This document shows, in pieces, positions 28,543 to 37,815 of a stretch of DNA of 64,000 nucleotides (its first letter is position 1; every line of letters begins with the position of its first letter). A program made the position numbers and the translations under genes. A model generated the notes under the pieces. That model was not told where the DNA came from. It did no database searches and saw only the letters and a list, made by a program, of their open reading frames with translations. Source of the stretch: Phaeobacter piscinae (GTDB lineage: Bacteria > Pseudomonadota > Alphaproteobacteria > Rhodobacterales > Rhodobacteraceae); contig NZ_CP010681.1 in assembly GCF_002407245.1 (NCBI RefSeq), positions 868,001 to 932,000 of the forward strand. The letters run 5' to 3'.

Positions 28543-29520
28543 ATGCTGGACGCTGCACCCATCCGCACCGATTGGACCCGCGAGGAAGCGGAGGCAATTT
28601 ACAACACGCCCTTCATGGATCTGCTGTTTCAGGCGCATTCGGTGCATCGGCAGTATTTCGACCCCAATCAGGTGCAGAAATCCAAGCTTCTCAGCATCAA
28701 GACCGGCGGCTGCGCCGAGGACTGCGCCTATTGCTCCCAGTCGGCGCGCAACGGCGCGCAGCTGTCGGCCTCCAAGCTGATCGAAGTGCAGCGGGTGATT
28801 GCCGAGGCGCGCAAGGCCAAGGAAGGCGGCGCCACGCGCTATTGTATGGGCGCGGCCTGGCGCTCGCCCAAGGACCGTGACATGGCCGCATTGGAGGCGA
28901 TGGTGCAGGGGGTCAAGGATCTCGGGATGGAAACCTGCATGACCCTTGGCATGCTGGACGAGGAACAGGTTTTCCGCCTGCGCGACGCGGGCCTTGATTA
29001 CTACAACCACAACATCGACACCTCCGAGCGCTACTACTCCGAGATCATCACCACCCGCACCTTTGCCGACCGGATCGACACCCTGAACCGGGTGCGCGAG
29101 GCGGGCATCAAAGTCTGCTCCGGCGGTATTGTCGGCATGGGCGAGCAGCAGCTGGACCGCATCGACATGATGCTGGCGCTGGCCACGCTGGAGGTGCATC
29201 CGGATTCGGTGCCCGTGAACATGCTGATCCCGATCGCCGACACGCCGCTGGCGGATGTGGAAAAGCTGGACCCGATCGAATTTGTCCGTTCCGTGGCGCT
29301 GGCCCGGATCCTGATGCCGAAATCCCACGTGCGCCTGTCCGCAGGCCGCACCGATATGTCGGATGAGATGCAGGCGATGTGTTTCTTTGCCGGCGCCAAC
29401 TCGATCTTTGTGGGGGATACGCTGCTGACCGCGGACAACCCGGAAGAAGACAAGGATCAGCAGCTGTTCGACCGTCTGGGCATCACCGCAATGGCGGTGG
29501 GATGTGACGGCAGCCGCTGA
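28543..29520 (+). CDS. bioB: Biotin synthase BioB
   Basis: Radical SAM enzyme inserting sulphur into dethiobiotin. The 325-residue product has the [4Fe-4S] motif CAEDCAYC, followed by [26 protein letters not shown] and the C-terminal [12 protein letters not shown]. The ATG at 28543 follows CAGGAGA; the frame opens 29 codons upstream but that overlaps the BioR operator. First gene of bioBFDAGC. Confidence 0.97.
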   Translation: MLDAAPIRTDWTREEAEAIYNTPFMDLLFQAHSVHRQYFDPNQVQKSKLLSIKTGGCAEDCAYCSQSARNGAQLSASKLIEVQRVIAEARKAKEGGATRYCMGAAWRSPKDRDMAALEAMVQGVKDLGMETCMTLGMLDEEQVFRLRDAGLDYYNHNIDTSERYYSEIITTRTFADRIDTLNRVREAGIKVCSGGIVGMGEQQLDRIDMMLALATLEVHPDSVPVNMLIPIADTPLADVEKLDPIEFVRSVALARILMPKSHVRLSAGRTDMSDEMQAMCFFAGANSIFVGDTLLTADNPEEDKDQQLFDRLGITAMAVGCDGSR

Positions 29521-30659
29521 TGGCGGGCGCCTTCCCGAGGCATGAGACATCGCTGGATGCGCTGCGCAATCGCGGGCGCTACCGGCAGCTGATGCCGCGG
29601 GACGGGCATGATTTTGCCTCCAACGACTATCTTGGGCTGGCGGGCAGCGATGTGCTGCGCGCTGCCGCCGCTGATGCCTTGGCGCGAGGAGTGCCGGTCG
29701 GCGCAGGCGGTTCGCGCCTGCTGCGCGGCAATGACGCAGAGCATCAGCAGTTGGAAGCTGAGGCGGCGGCGTTCTTTGGAACCGAGGCCGCGCTGTTCAT
29801 GGGCGGCGGCTTCACTGCCAATCAGGCGATCTTCTCGACCCTGCCGCAGCAGGGTGATCTGGTGCTCTATGACGCACTGATCCATGCCAGCACCCATGAC
29901 GGCATGCGGCTGGGCCGCGCCGACACCCGCAGCTTTGCCCACAGCGACGTGGAAGATGCTGCAAGGGTGCTGAAAGACTGGCGCGCCCAAGGCGGCGAGG
30001 GCCAGGTCTGGATCGCGGTTGAGGCGGTCTATTCGATGGACGGTGATCTGGCGCCGCTGGACGCACTGATGGCGCTGGCGGATGCCACCGGCGCCGTGTT
30101 GGTGGTGGATGAGGCCCATGCAACCGGTGTCTTTGGCAATCTGGGGCGTGGGCTGGCGCATGATATCGCGCACCGTCCCAACGTCCTTTCCTTACACACC
30201 TGCGGCAAGGCGCTGGGCGCCTCCGGTGCGCTGATCTGCGGCCCGAGTGTGCTGATTGAGACGCTGATCAACAAGGCCCGCAGCTTCATCTATGCCACCG
30301 CGCCGTCGCCGCTGAACGCCGCACTGGTCCGCGCTGCTTTGTATGAGCTGCGGGATAATCCGGCCCGCCGCGACCGGGCATGGGAGGGCATCAGCCATGC
30401 CCAGGATGAGGCCAAACGGCTTTGCGGTCTGGCGGGCTTCCAGAGCCAGATCCTGCCGGTGGTGATCGGCGACGACAAACGCACCATGGCGCTGGCCTCG
30501 GCCATGCAGGCCCGCGGCTATGACATTCGCGGCATCCGCCCGCCGACGGTGCCCCGCGGCACCTCGCGGCTGCGGCTGTCGATTACTTTGAATACGGGGG
30601 CAGAGGTCGTCACCGCGATGTTCGAAGACCTCGCCCGGGAAATGGAGACAAACCCATGA
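29520..30659 (+). CDS. bioF: 8-amino-7-oxononanoate synthase BioF
   Basis: PLP enzyme joining pimeloyl-ACP and alanine. The 379-residue product has DFASNDYLGLAG, GAGGSRLLRGNDAEH, DEAHATGVFG, and the lysine region LHTCGKALGASGA. Its start overlaps the bioB stop by one base (TGATG). Confidence 0.96.
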   Translation: MAGAFPRHETSLDALRNRGRYRQLMPRDGHDFASNDYLGLAGSDVLRAAAADALARGVPVGAGGSRLLRGNDAEHQQLEAEAAAFFGTEAALFMGGGFTANQAIFSTLPQQGDLVLYDALIHASTHDGMRLGRADTRSFAHSDVEDAARVLKDWRAQGGEGQVWIAVEAVYSMDGDLAPLDALMALADATGAVLVVDEAHATGVFGNLGRGLAHDIAHRPNVLSLHTCGKALGASGALICGPSVLIETLINKARSFIYATAPSPLNAALVRAALYELRDNPARRDRAWEGISHAQDEAKRLCGLAGFQSQILPVVIGDDKRTMALASAMQARGYDIRGIRPPTVPRGTSRLRLSITLNTGAEVVTAMFEDLAREMETNP

Positions 30660-31297
30660 GCGCGCTGATCGTCACTGGAACAGATACCGGCATCGGCAAG
30701 ACCATCTTCTCGGCCGGCCTGGTGCAGGCCCTGGCCGCCACCTACTGGAAGCCGGTGCAATCCGGGCTGGAGGAGGAGACCGACAGCCAGATTGTTGCGC
30801 GCTTGTCAGGCCGCCCGGCGCTGCCTGAAGGGTATCTTCTGCAACTCCCTGCCTCGCCGCATCTGTCGGCAGAGGCCGAAGGCGTGGAGATCGACCCGGA
30901 CGCGCTGCCCCTGCCTGAGGCCGATGGTGTGCTGGTCGCCGAAGGGGCAGGCGGTTTGATGGTTCCGCTGAACCGTGAGGCGCTGTATCTTGATCTGTTC
31001 GCCCGCTGGGGGGCGCCGGTGATCCTTTGTGCGCGGACGCAGCTGGGCACGATCAACCACACGCTGTTGTCGCTGAAGGCCCTGCGCGGCGCGGGCTGCC
31101 CAGTGGTTGGCGTTGTTTTCATCGGCGATCCGGAACCGGCGGTGGAGGAAACCATCTGCCAGTTCGGCAAGGCCGCGCATCTGGGCCGGCTGCCGGTTCT
31201 GGGCGAGCTGACCTCTGACGCGCTGGCGGTGGCCTTTCAGGCCAGCATCCAGGTGGACCTGATCAAGGCCGCCCTGGCCCAAGGAGAGATAGCATGA
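30656..31297 (+). CDS. bioD: Dethiobiotin synthetase BioD
   Basis: ATP-dependent ureido-ring closure. The 213-residue product has the P-loop GTDTGIGKT (8-16), KPVQSG and EGAGGLMVPLN. It overlaps bioF and bioA by 4 bp at each end. Confidence 0.96.
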   Translation: MSALIVTGTDTGIGKTIFSAGLVQALAATYWKPVQSGLEEETDSQIVARLSGRPALPEGYLLQLPASPHLSAEAEGVEIDPDALPLPEADGVLVAEGAGGLMVPLNREALYLDLFARWGAPVILCARTQLGTINHTLLSLKALRGAGCPVVGVVFIGDPEPAVEETICQFGKAAHLGRLPVLGELTSDALAVAFQASIQVDLIKAALAQGEIA

Positions 31298-32607
31298 GCG
31301 CATCCGGCCTCACCCAGCTGGAATTCGACCAGCAGCACCTTTGGCATCCCTACACCAATGTCGCCAGACCCGGTCCGACCTTCGTGGTGAAGGAAAGCGA
31401 GGGTGTCCACATCACGCTGGACGACGGCACCCGGCTGATCGACGCCATGTCGTCGTGGTGGTGCATGATGCACGGCCATAAGAACCCGGCGATCACCAAG
31501 GCGATCCATGACCAACTCGACACCCTGCCGCATGTGATGTTCGGCGGGCTGACCCATGATCCGGCGATCGACCTGGGCCGCAAGCTGTTGGAGATAACGC
31601 CGGACAGCCTCACCCGCATCTTCTATTGCGACAGCGGCTCGGTCTCGGTCGAAGTGGCGATGAAGATGGCGGTGCAGTACCAGCACGCTATCGGCCAGCC
31701 CGGGCGCAAGGAGTTCGCCACCATCCGCTCCGGCTATCACGGCGACACCTGGAAGGCGATGAGCGTCTGCGACCCGGACACCGGCATGCACCATCTGTTT
31801 CAGGGCGCGCTGAGCGTGCAGCATTTCGTCTCCCGCCCGCCGATACGCATTCATGAAGAATGGATCGATGACCCGGCGCAAAACGGCCTCGGCGAGCTGC
31901 GCCAAATGCTTGAGGCCAACGCGGAAAAGATCGCGGCTTTCATCCTGGAACCCGTGGTGCAGGGCACCGGCGGCATGTATTTCTATCACCCGGAGTATCT
32001 CAATCAGGCGCGCGCCTTGTGTGACGAGCTGGGCATCCTCCTGATCTTCGACGAGATCGCCACCGGTTTCGGCCGCACAGGCGAGCTGTTCGCCACTGGT
32101 TTCTGCACTGTCGAACCGGATATCATCTGCCTCGGCAAAGGGCTGACGGGCGGCCATATTTCATTCGCCTGCACCATGACCAATGACCGCGTCGCCGAGG
32201 GCATCGGCGGCGGCAATCCCGGGCTGTTCATGCATGGCCCCACCTATATGGGCAACCCGCTGGCCTGTGCCGCGGCCAAGGCCTCGCTGGATCTGCTGAC
32301 CGGGCAGGCCCCTGAAACTCAAGACTGGCGCGGCACCGTCGCCGCAATCGGTGAGCAGATGCAGGCCGAGCTGGCACCGGCGCGCGATCTGCCCAATGTG
32401 GCGGATGTGCGGGTTCTGGGCGCGATTGGCGTCATCGAGATGAAACACGCGGTGTCTGCGGATGAGGCCCACGCCCGGGCGCATGAGATGGGCGTGTTCC
32501 TGCGTCCCTTTGGCAAGAATATCTATACCATGCCGCCCTTCATCACCGCGCCGGATCAGCTGAGCGAAATCACCGCAGGCATGCTGCGGCTGGCGCGGGA
32601 GCTGTAA
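31294..32607 (+). CDS. bioA: Adenosylmethionine-8-amino-7-oxononanoate aminotransferase BioA
   Basis: Class III PLP aminotransferase that uses SAM as amino donor. The 437-residue product has HLWHPYTNVARP, DAMSSWWCMMHGH, FCDSGSVSVEVAMKMA-type segment YCDSGSVSVEVA, FDEIATGFGRTG and the PLP lysine in CLGKGLTGG (about residue 282). The gene starts inside the bioD stop. Confidence 0.97.
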   Translation: MSASGLTQLEFDQQHLWHPYTNVARPGPTFVVKESEGVHITLDDGTRLIDAMSSWWCMMHGHKNPAITKAIHDQLDTLPHVMFGGLTHDPAIDLGRKLLEITPDSLTRIFYCDSGSVSVEVAMKMAVQYQHAIGQPGRKEFATIRSGYHGDTWKAMSVCDPDTGMHHLFQGALSVQHFVSRPPIRIHEEWIDDPAQNGLGELRQMLEANAEKIAAFILEPVVQGTGGMYFYHPEYLNQARALCDELGILLIFDEIATGFGRTGELFATGFCTVEPDIICLGKGLTGGHISFACTMTNDRVAEGIGGGNPGLFMHGPTYMGNPLACAAAKASLDLLTGQAPETQDWRGTVAAIGEQMQAELAPARDLPNVADVRVLGAIGVIEMKHAVSADEAHARAHEMGVFLRPFGKNIYTMPPFITAPDQLSEITAGMLRLAREL

Positions 32608-33228
32608 ATGGACTTCCGCTGGCTCAAACAGGATCAGGCAGCCGAGGCCATCGTGGTCTTTGGCGGCTGGGCTGTGGGGCCGGATGTGTTTGATCATCTC
32701 ACAGGCCCTCAGGACATCCTTTTCGTCAGTGATTACCGCAGCCTTGATGCAGACCTTCCCGATATGTCGGGTTACGACCATATCACCCTTCTGGCTTGGT
32801 CCTTTGGCGTTGCAGCCTATGCCCATTGGCAAGAGGGGCGCACCGATCCCTTTGACTGCAAGGTTGCAGTCAACGGAACCCTTGCACCGGTGGATGCAGG
32901 GCATGGTATCCCGCCAGACGTGATGGACAGAACGGCGGAAGGGCTGAGCGAGGCGAGCTTTGCCCAGTTCCTGCGCCGGACCTTCAATGCGCCGCAATCC
33001 CCCAGGGTGATCGACATTGAGGCCCGCCGCGCTGAACTGCATGCGGTTGCTGCGCGCGGCGCGGCCCCCGCCGTGGCCTTCGATCAGGTCTGGATTGCGG
33101 GGCGGGATCGAATTTTCCCGCCTGCCAATCAGCACCGGGCTTGGGAAGGTGCGCCACTTCGGGAACTGCCCGCGGCGGCCCATGCCCCCTTTGATCACTT
33201 CGACAGCTGGCAGGCCCTGATCTCATGA
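32608..33228 (+). CDS. bioG: Pimeloyl-ACP methyl ester carboxylesterase BioG
   Basis: Alpha/beta hydrolase (former DUF452) that ends pimelate synthesis by removing the methyl group added by BioC. The 206-residue product has the N-terminal FGGW oxyanion element, the nucleophile Ser65 in AWSFGVAAY, a late aspartate in the WIAGRDRIFPP segment and the histidine in APFDHFD. It begins directly after the bioA stop and overlaps bioC. BioG replaces BioH or BioZ found in other species. Confidence 0.9.
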   Translation: MDFRWLKQDQAAEAIVVFGGWAVGPDVFDHLTGPQDILFVSDYRSLDADLPDMSGYDHITLLAWSFGVAAYAHWQEGRTDPFDCKVAVNGTLAPVDAGHGIPPDVMDRTAEGLSEASFAQFLRRTFNAPQSPRVIDIEARRAELHAVAARGAAPAVAFDQVWIAGRDRIFPPANQHRAWEGAPLRELPAAAHAPFDHFDSWQALIS

Positions 33229-34013
33229 AAGATCTGACACCCCCAGCTGTTGATGCCGCCCGTGTGGCGCGCGCGTTCCGCCGGGGGCTGGGCAGCTATC
33301 ACGGTGCGGCGTCTGCGCAGGCGCAGATTGCAGCCGAACTTTCGGCGCTTTTGGCCAAACACGTGGGTCAGACACCGTTTTCGCATCTGTTTGAATTTGG
33401 GGCCGGGACTGGCCATCTGACCTATGCGCTGCTGCGGGATCTCTCGGTTTCGCGCCTCACGCTCAACGATCTGCTGCCTGAGGCGGAGGCCGGTTTGCTG
33501 CCGATCCTGAGGGCTCGGGGGAAATCCGCAAGTTTCCTGCCAGGGCGAATTGAGGACATCTGCCTGCCCGAGCCGCTAGACCTGATCGCAGCGGCCTCTG
33601 TTGTGCAGTGGGTCAGCGACCTGCCAGGTCTGCTGCGCCGATTTGAGGCCGCGCTGTGCCCCGGTGGCTGGCTTGCGCTCTCCGGTTTCGGCTCGGCGCA
33701 TTTTCACGAATTGGTCGCACTCGGCTCTGATGCAGCAGCCCCAAACTATATGGACCACCACCAATGGGCGGGGGTGCTGCCTCGGGGTCTACGGCTGATC
33801 GAACTGCGACAGGCGCCGATTGTCCTCAGGTTTGACACTCCGCGCGCTGTCTTGCGCCATCTGCGGAACACCGGTGTGAACGGCCAGTCGCGCGGTGGCT
33901 GGAGCCGTGGCAGGCTTCGGGCGTTTGAAGACGCTTATTGCAGCCGTTTTTCTCATCAGGGCGGTGTACGTCTTACCTATGATCCGGTGCTGATGCTGGC
34001 GCGGCGCGTCTGA
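33225..34013 (+). CDS. bioC: Malonyl-ACP O-methyltransferase BioC
   Basis: SAM-dependent methyltransferase that primes pimeloyl-ACP synthesis. The 262-residue product has AFRRGLGSYHGAASAQ, the SAM motif EFGAGTGHL (57-65), LIAAASVVQWVSD, and LRHLRNTGVNG typical of BioC. Last gene of the bio operon, with a 4-bp overlap with bioG. Confidence 0.92.
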   Translation: MKDLTPPAVDAARVARAFRRGLGSYHGAASAQAQIAAELSALLAKHVGQTPFSHLFEFGAGTGHLTYALLRDLSVSRLTLNDLLPEAEAGLLPILRARGKSASFLPGRIEDICLPEPLDLIAAASVVQWVSDLPGLLRRFEAALCPGGWLALSGFGSAHFHELVALGSDAAAPNYMDHHQWAGVLPRGLRLIELRQAPIVLRFDTPRAVLRHLRNTGVNGQSRGGWSRGRLRAFEDAYCSRFSHQGGVRLTYDPVLMLARRV

Positions 34014-34118
34014 ACGGCACTGCGGCCAAAGTCGCAGGCCGCGCGACGATTGCGCCTCTGGCAGTTGCGCGGCTTTGGCGCTAGCCTGTGGCCGGAAATC
34101 ACCAAATAAGAGGCCACA

Positions 34119-34646
34119 ATGCATCTGTCCTACGTCATGACCCAGGAGCGCGGTGCCACCGACAAGCTGCTCAGCGCATTGGCAGAGCGGCTGCAGGCCG
34201 ATGGGCTGCGACTGGCCGGGATCGTCCAGACCAATACCGAATGCTATGATAACGCGCTGTGTGACATGGATGTGCGCGTCCTGCCGGCGGGCGAGACCAT
34301 CCGTATTTCGCAATCCCTCGGCCCAGAGGCGCGGGGATGTCGTCTCAACCCGGAGGCGCTGGAGCGCGCGGTGGGACAGGTCACGGCAGCGCTGGGGCAG
34401 GACCCGGCACCGCAGGTTTTGCTGGTGAATAAATTCGGCAAACACGAGGCGGATGGGCGCGGAATGCGCCCCGTCATCGGCGAGGCGCTGGCGCGCGGAG
34501 CGGTGGTGGTTTCTGGCGTCAACCGGATGAATGTTGAGGCGTTTCAGAACTTCTCTGACGGGCTAGCGCAGGAGGCTGAACCGGATCTTGATGCGCTCGT
34601 AAACTGGGTTCATTCCGCCGTTGCAGAGGCCGCGAAAGAGCGCTGA
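34119..34646 (+). CDS. DUF2478 family protein (NTPase-like)
   Basis: A 175-residue protein matching the DUF2478 family, which has a P-loop-NTPase-like fold and often occurs near molybdate transport genes. Conserved parts are LAGIVQTN, CDMDVRVLPAGE, ISQSLGPEARGCRLNPEALE, LLVNKFGKHEADGRGMRPVIGEAL. The Walker A lysine is not obvious, so nucleotide hydrolysis is doubtful. AGAGG precedes the ATG. It stands alone here, 105 bp after bioC. Confidence 0.8.
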   Translation: MHLSYVMTQERGATDKLLSALAERLQADGLRLAGIVQTNTECYDNALCDMDVRVLPAGETIRISQSLGPEARGCRLNPEALERAVGQVTAALGQDPAPQVLLVNKFGKHEADGRGMRPVIGEALARGAVVVSGVNRMNVEAFQNFSDGLAQEAEPDLDALVNWVHSAVAEAAKER

Positions 34647-34673
34647 TAATTCCTGTCGTCGCACAACTGATCC

Positions 34674-34710
34674 AACAAACCGGTGGGGGATATCACGCCG
34701 GTTTGTTTGG
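34674..34710 (+). terminator. Hairpin after the DUF2478 gene
   Basis: Perfect inverted repeat AACAAACCGG/CCGGTTTGTT with a 14-nt loop, followed by only a short T stretch; probable terminator. Confidence 0.6.
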
Positions 34711-34870
34711 CGTACCTGCCGCCGATGATATCAGAGAGCGGAGTGTATAGGCGCAGGTGGTCGGTGCGTGAAGTCGGGAATAATGATATAAATCAGCTGG
34801 TTGGATTAAGATATTCGCCCGGCGGCAAGTGCCACCATCTTCTTGCTTCATGCTGCTGAAAGAGAGAAGA

Positions 34871-34954
34871 TGGTGGGCGACCCTGGAATCGAACCAGGCG
34901 TGCGTCTCCGCGAGGGAGTTACAGTCCCCTGCCACACCTTGCGGCCTGTCGCCC
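34871..34954 (-). tRNA. tRNA-Tyr (GTA)
   Basis: An 84-nt class II tRNA with encoded CCA: acceptor GGGCGAC/GTCGCCC, anticodon loop CTGTAAC (anticodon GTA), long variable arm CTCGCGGAGACGC-type, and T arm CCTGGTTCGATTCCAGG. Its 3' end forms a 12-bp inverted repeat with sequence 35-50 bp downstream (34830-34841). Confidence 0.97.
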
Positions 34955-35074
34955 ACAATCAGTTGCGTGTTGCACCTGATGTGGAGGCGTGATTACAAGC
35001 AGGCCAAAGGGGCGTCAACCGGAAAAACGCAAGTTTTTCACGCGGGTCCTGATTTCTTTCTGCTGGAGAGCAAT

Positions 35075-35851
35075 ATGTCCAAAAAACCCAAGTGGGTCGT
35101 CGAAAAAGAGCAGGCCAAGAAGGCGGCTTCCGCGGAAACCGTATGGCTGTTTGGCCTGCATGCGGTGCGCGATGCGCTGCTCAATCCTGAGCGTGAAAAA
35201 CTGCGCCTGATGGTAACCCAGAACGCGGAGGCAAAACTGGCCGACGCCATTGCCCAGTCGGGGGTTGAGGCGGAGGTGATTGACCCGCGCAAATTCAACC
35301 CGCCGATTGACAAGCAGTCGGTCCATCAGGGCGCCGTTCTCGAAGTGAAGCCGCTGAACTGGGGCGGGCTGGACGAGAACTGCATCGGCGCGGAGGTTCC
35401 GCGCGTGTTGCTGCTGGACCGGGTGACAGATCCCCACAACGTTGGTGCAATCCTGCGCTCGGCAGAGGTGTTGGGCGCCAGCGCGGTCATCGGCACACGA
35501 CACAACTCCGCGCCAGAGACCGGCGCGCTTGCCAAAACCGCCAGCGGTGCGCTGGAGCGTCAACCCTATCTGCGGATGCGCAACCTTGCGGACACGATTG
35601 TCGAACTGCAACAGATGGGCTTTCTAGTGCTGGGCCTTGATGGCGAGGCGGAGCAAACCATCGAAACGGTTCTGGACGGGCGCAAGGGCGATCCTGTGGC
35701 ATTGGTCCTCGGGGCAGAGGGGCCGGGCCTGCGTCAAAAGACGAAGGAAACCGTGGATCATCTGGTCAAGATTGATGCTGCTGGTGGCTTCGGGTCGCTG
35801 AATGTCTCCAATGCGGCGGCGATTGCGCTCTACGCATCGCTGCCTCGCTAA
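35075..35851 (+). CDS. rlmB: 23S rRNA 2'-O-methyltransferase RlmB/TrmH family
   Basis: SPOUT-class RNA ribose methyltransferase, 258 residues. An N-terminal substrate-binding domain (WLFGLHAVRDALLNPERE) is followed by the knotted SPOUT core: LLLDRVTDPHNVGAILRSAEVLGA, LVLGAEGPGLRQ and GSLNVSNAAAIALY. This matches RlmB (Gm2251). The ATG at 35075 follows GGAGAG; the frame opens upstream across the tRNA-Tyr gene, which is not coding. Divergent from tRNA-Tyr. Confidence 0.93.
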   Translation: MSKKPKWVVEKEQAKKAASAETVWLFGLHAVRDALLNPEREKLRLMVTQNAEAKLADAIAQSGVEAEVIDPRKFNPPIDKQSVHQGAVLEVKPLNWGGLDENCIGAEVPRVLLLDRVTDPHNVGAILRSAEVLGASAVIGTRHNSAPETGALAKTASGALERQPYLRMRNLADTIVELQQMGFLVLGLDGEAEQTIETVLDGRKGDPVALVLGAEGPGLRQKTKETVDHLVKIDAAGGFGSLNVSNAAAIALYASLPR

Positions 35852-36047
35852 TTGGTGCCAGCGACCCCGATCAGGCCTGTGAGGCGCCGTACTGACAATG
35901 TCAGCGCGCCCTCACAGGCCTATCACAAATGCGTATCCTCTCTTTGCAGACGCCGGTCTGCCGGGCAGACTTGTCGTGACACAGTCGCGGGCATGTACCC
36001 GTCTGCGCGCCAAGACTGAACAACTCGATGAAGGACCCCGCCTGCCC

Positions 36048-36611
36048 GTGACCCGCCGCCCTGCCATGCCCAGTCCGCGATCCCACCCGATTCCGTCGCC
36101 GCGTATTTCGCGCCTGCGGGAAGGGAAAGTCCGGCATCTGGGTGCTGTTGTCAGGTCGATGATGGCCGTGCTGGCGATCGGCAGTGTGGTTGCATTGACG
36201 GCAACGCTGAGACCTGAGACCGCCCGCGCTGATCCGGCGCTGGTCTCCGCGCCAAAGGGCGTGGCGGCAGGTGGCCATGATGTGGTGGCATTTTTTCAGG
36301 ATGGGACGGCCGTGCTGGGCCAGCAGACCCATGCGATCCTGTGGCATGGGGCCGTCTGGCGTTTTGCCTCCTCGCAGAATCAGGAGCGGTTTGAGCTGAA
36401 CCCCCGTGCCTATGCGCCCCGGTTTGGGGGCTATTGCGCCTATGCGCTCTCCAAAGGGTATCTGGCGCCCGGCAATCCGACGCTTTGGGTGATTGCGGAT
36501 GGTCGGCTTTATCTGCTGAACAATCCAAGCGCGCTGGCCGCCTGGCAGGCCGAGCGGCAAGCGCTGATCGCCGCCGCAGAGGGGCGGTGGCCCAAAATCC
36601 TGCGGAAGTGA
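36048..36611 (+). CDS. Exported YHS domain-containing protein
   Basis: The C-terminal 110 residues carry a YHS-type domain (GGHDVVAFFQDGTAVLGQ, WRFASSQNQERFELNPRAYAPRFGGYCAYALSKG), common in periplasmic proteins linked to metal handling. A hydrophobic stretch ending RPETARADPA is a probable signal sequence, but its N-region is long. The start is uncertain: GTG at 36048 with AAGGA 12 nt upstream is used here, with ATG at 36066 and ATG at 36156/36159 as alternatives; the frame opens at 35898. Confidence 0.75.
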   Translation: MTRRPAMPSPRSHPIPSPRISRLREGKVRHLGAVVRSMMAVLAIGSVVALTATLRPETARADPALVSAPKGVAAGGHDVVAFFQDGTAVLGQQTHAILWHGAVWRFASSQNQERFELNPRAYAPRFGGYCAYALSKGYLAPGNPTLWVIADGRLYLLNNPSALAAWQAERQALIAAAEGRWPKILRK

Positions 36612-36684
36612 CCGGCAGGCACCGCCTCTTGCCTGAGTTGCGGAAGTCCCGTGACAGCCCCCTATGTGACTGGCCGCGCGAGAG

Positions 36685-36777
36685 AAATGTCACGAATTTG
36701 AGAGGTTCCCTTTCAAATTCGACAACCCACCCCATATTATTAACAGACTGCGAACTGGAACCTTCGCAGATCTTTTT
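36685..36777 (+). ncRNA. Candidate small RNA with two hairpins
   Basis: A perfect 9-bp hairpin (CGAATTTGA/TCAAATTCG, 36693-36721), then a single-stranded CCCACCCC stretch, then CTGCGAA/TTCGCAG (36748-36769) followed by ATCTTTTT. The last hairpin with its T run has the form of an intrinsic terminator, and it lies 137 bp after the YHS gene with no gene in between. No promoter could be assigned; it may instead be the end of the YHS transcript. Confidence 0.35.
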
Positions 36778-36799
36778 CACTGTCCCTCGTTCCATACCT

Positions 36800-36830
36800 T
36801 GCGCCCGGGCCTGATCCTGGGCGCATTTTT
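36800..36830 (+). terminator. Intrinsic terminator
   Basis: TGCGCCC/GGGCGCA stem, 12-nt loop and T5. It follows the preceding hairpin by 22 bp. The remainder of the 36612-36981 intergenic shows no gene. Confidence 0.75.
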
Positions 36831-36981
36831 CTTGCTCTGTAGGGAGCGTGCGATTTCTGATAGGGCCGCAGCACGCAATTGACCTTGCACCCAATGCATC
36901 AGGCGATACGGTCAGGATTGACGCAACGCTCATCAGACGACTTTGGCAGGGCGATGTGAGACCAGCGCAGACGGGGGAGCG

Positions 36982-37452
36982 ATGCCAGACTATACTGACC
37001 AGCATCTGAAAGATGTGCTGACACGCACCAAGACCATCGCGGTGGTTGGCGTTTCCACCAATTCGGTCCGTCCCAGCTACTATGTGGCGCGGTATCTCGG
37101 CCTCAAGGGCTATCGCGTGCTGCCGGTGAACCCGGGTCATGCCGGGAAGTCCCTGTTTGGTCAGACCATTCACGCCAGCCTAAGCGATATTCAGGAGCCG
37201 ATCGATATGGTCGACATCTTTCGCCGCTCCGAGGCGGTGCCCGCCATCGTGGAGGAGGCGCTGGAGGTCTGCGAAGGGGTGCAGACGATCTGGATGCAGA
37301 TCGGCGTAGAGCATGCTGGGGCCGCCGCAAAGGCGGAGGCGCGCGGTGTCACAGTGATCCAGAACCGCTGTCCGAAGATCGAATATCAGCGCCTGTTCGG
37401 AGAGCTGCGCATGGGTGGATTTGCCACCGGGATCATTTCCTCGAAGCTCTGA
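36982..37452 (+). CDS. CoA-binding domain protein (YccU-like)
   Basis: A 156-residue Rossmann-fold protein of the CoA-binding family: IAVVGVSTNSVRPSYYVARYL at the N-terminus, GYRVLPVNPGHAGKSLFG, DMVDIFRRSEAVP, IWMQIGVEHAGAAAKAEARG and VIQNRCPKIEY. These are the YccU motifs. The ATG at 36982 follows GGGGGAG. No neighbour gives a functional clue. Confidence 0.9.
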   Translation: MPDYTDQHLKDVLTRTKTIAVVGVSTNSVRPSYYVARYLGLKGYRVLPVNPGHAGKSLFGQTIHASLSDIQEPIDMVDIFRRSEAVPAIVEEALEVCEGVQTIWMQIGVEHAGAAAKAEARGVTVIQNRCPKIEYQRLFGELRMGGFATGIISSKL

Positions 37453-37497
37453 GGCGGCTGGCCAAATCAGTGCTCCCGCCAGCGCCAGATCCCTATG

Positions 37498-37815
37498 TCA
37501 GCCCTTGGGTCGCGCGGCCTTCTCAGCAATGCCACTCAGCCCCTGACGATCTGCCAGCACCTGAAGCACATCATCCAGCGCCACATCACGCGCCGCCAGC
37601 ATCACCAGAAAATGATAAAGTACATCCGCCCCCTCAGAGGCGAGGCCGGTCTTGTTGTCCTTCACCGCCTCAATGATGGCCTCAATGGCTTCCTCGCCGA
37701 ATTTCTCGGCACATTTTTCCGGCCCCTTGGCGAGCAGTTTGGCGGTCCAGCTGCTGTCCGGATCAGCCCCCTTGCGGGACAGAATGGTGGTCTCAAGATC
37801 GTGCAACAGGGTCAT
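37498..37815 (-). CDS. hisE: Phosphoribosyl-ATP pyrophosphatase HisE
   Basis: Second step of histidine synthesis. The 105-residue all-alpha protein has [29 protein letters not shown] with the Mg-binding glutamates and [18 protein letters not shown]. It overlaps the hisF stop by 3 bp (ATGA), so it is the last gene of the DUF2867-hisF-hisE unit. Confidence 0.96.
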   Translation of the reverse strand: MTLLHDLETTILSRKGADPDSSWTAKLLAKGPEKCAEKFGEEAIEAIIEAVKDNKTGLASEGADVLYHFLVMLAARDVALDDVLQVLADRQGLSGIAEKAARPKG

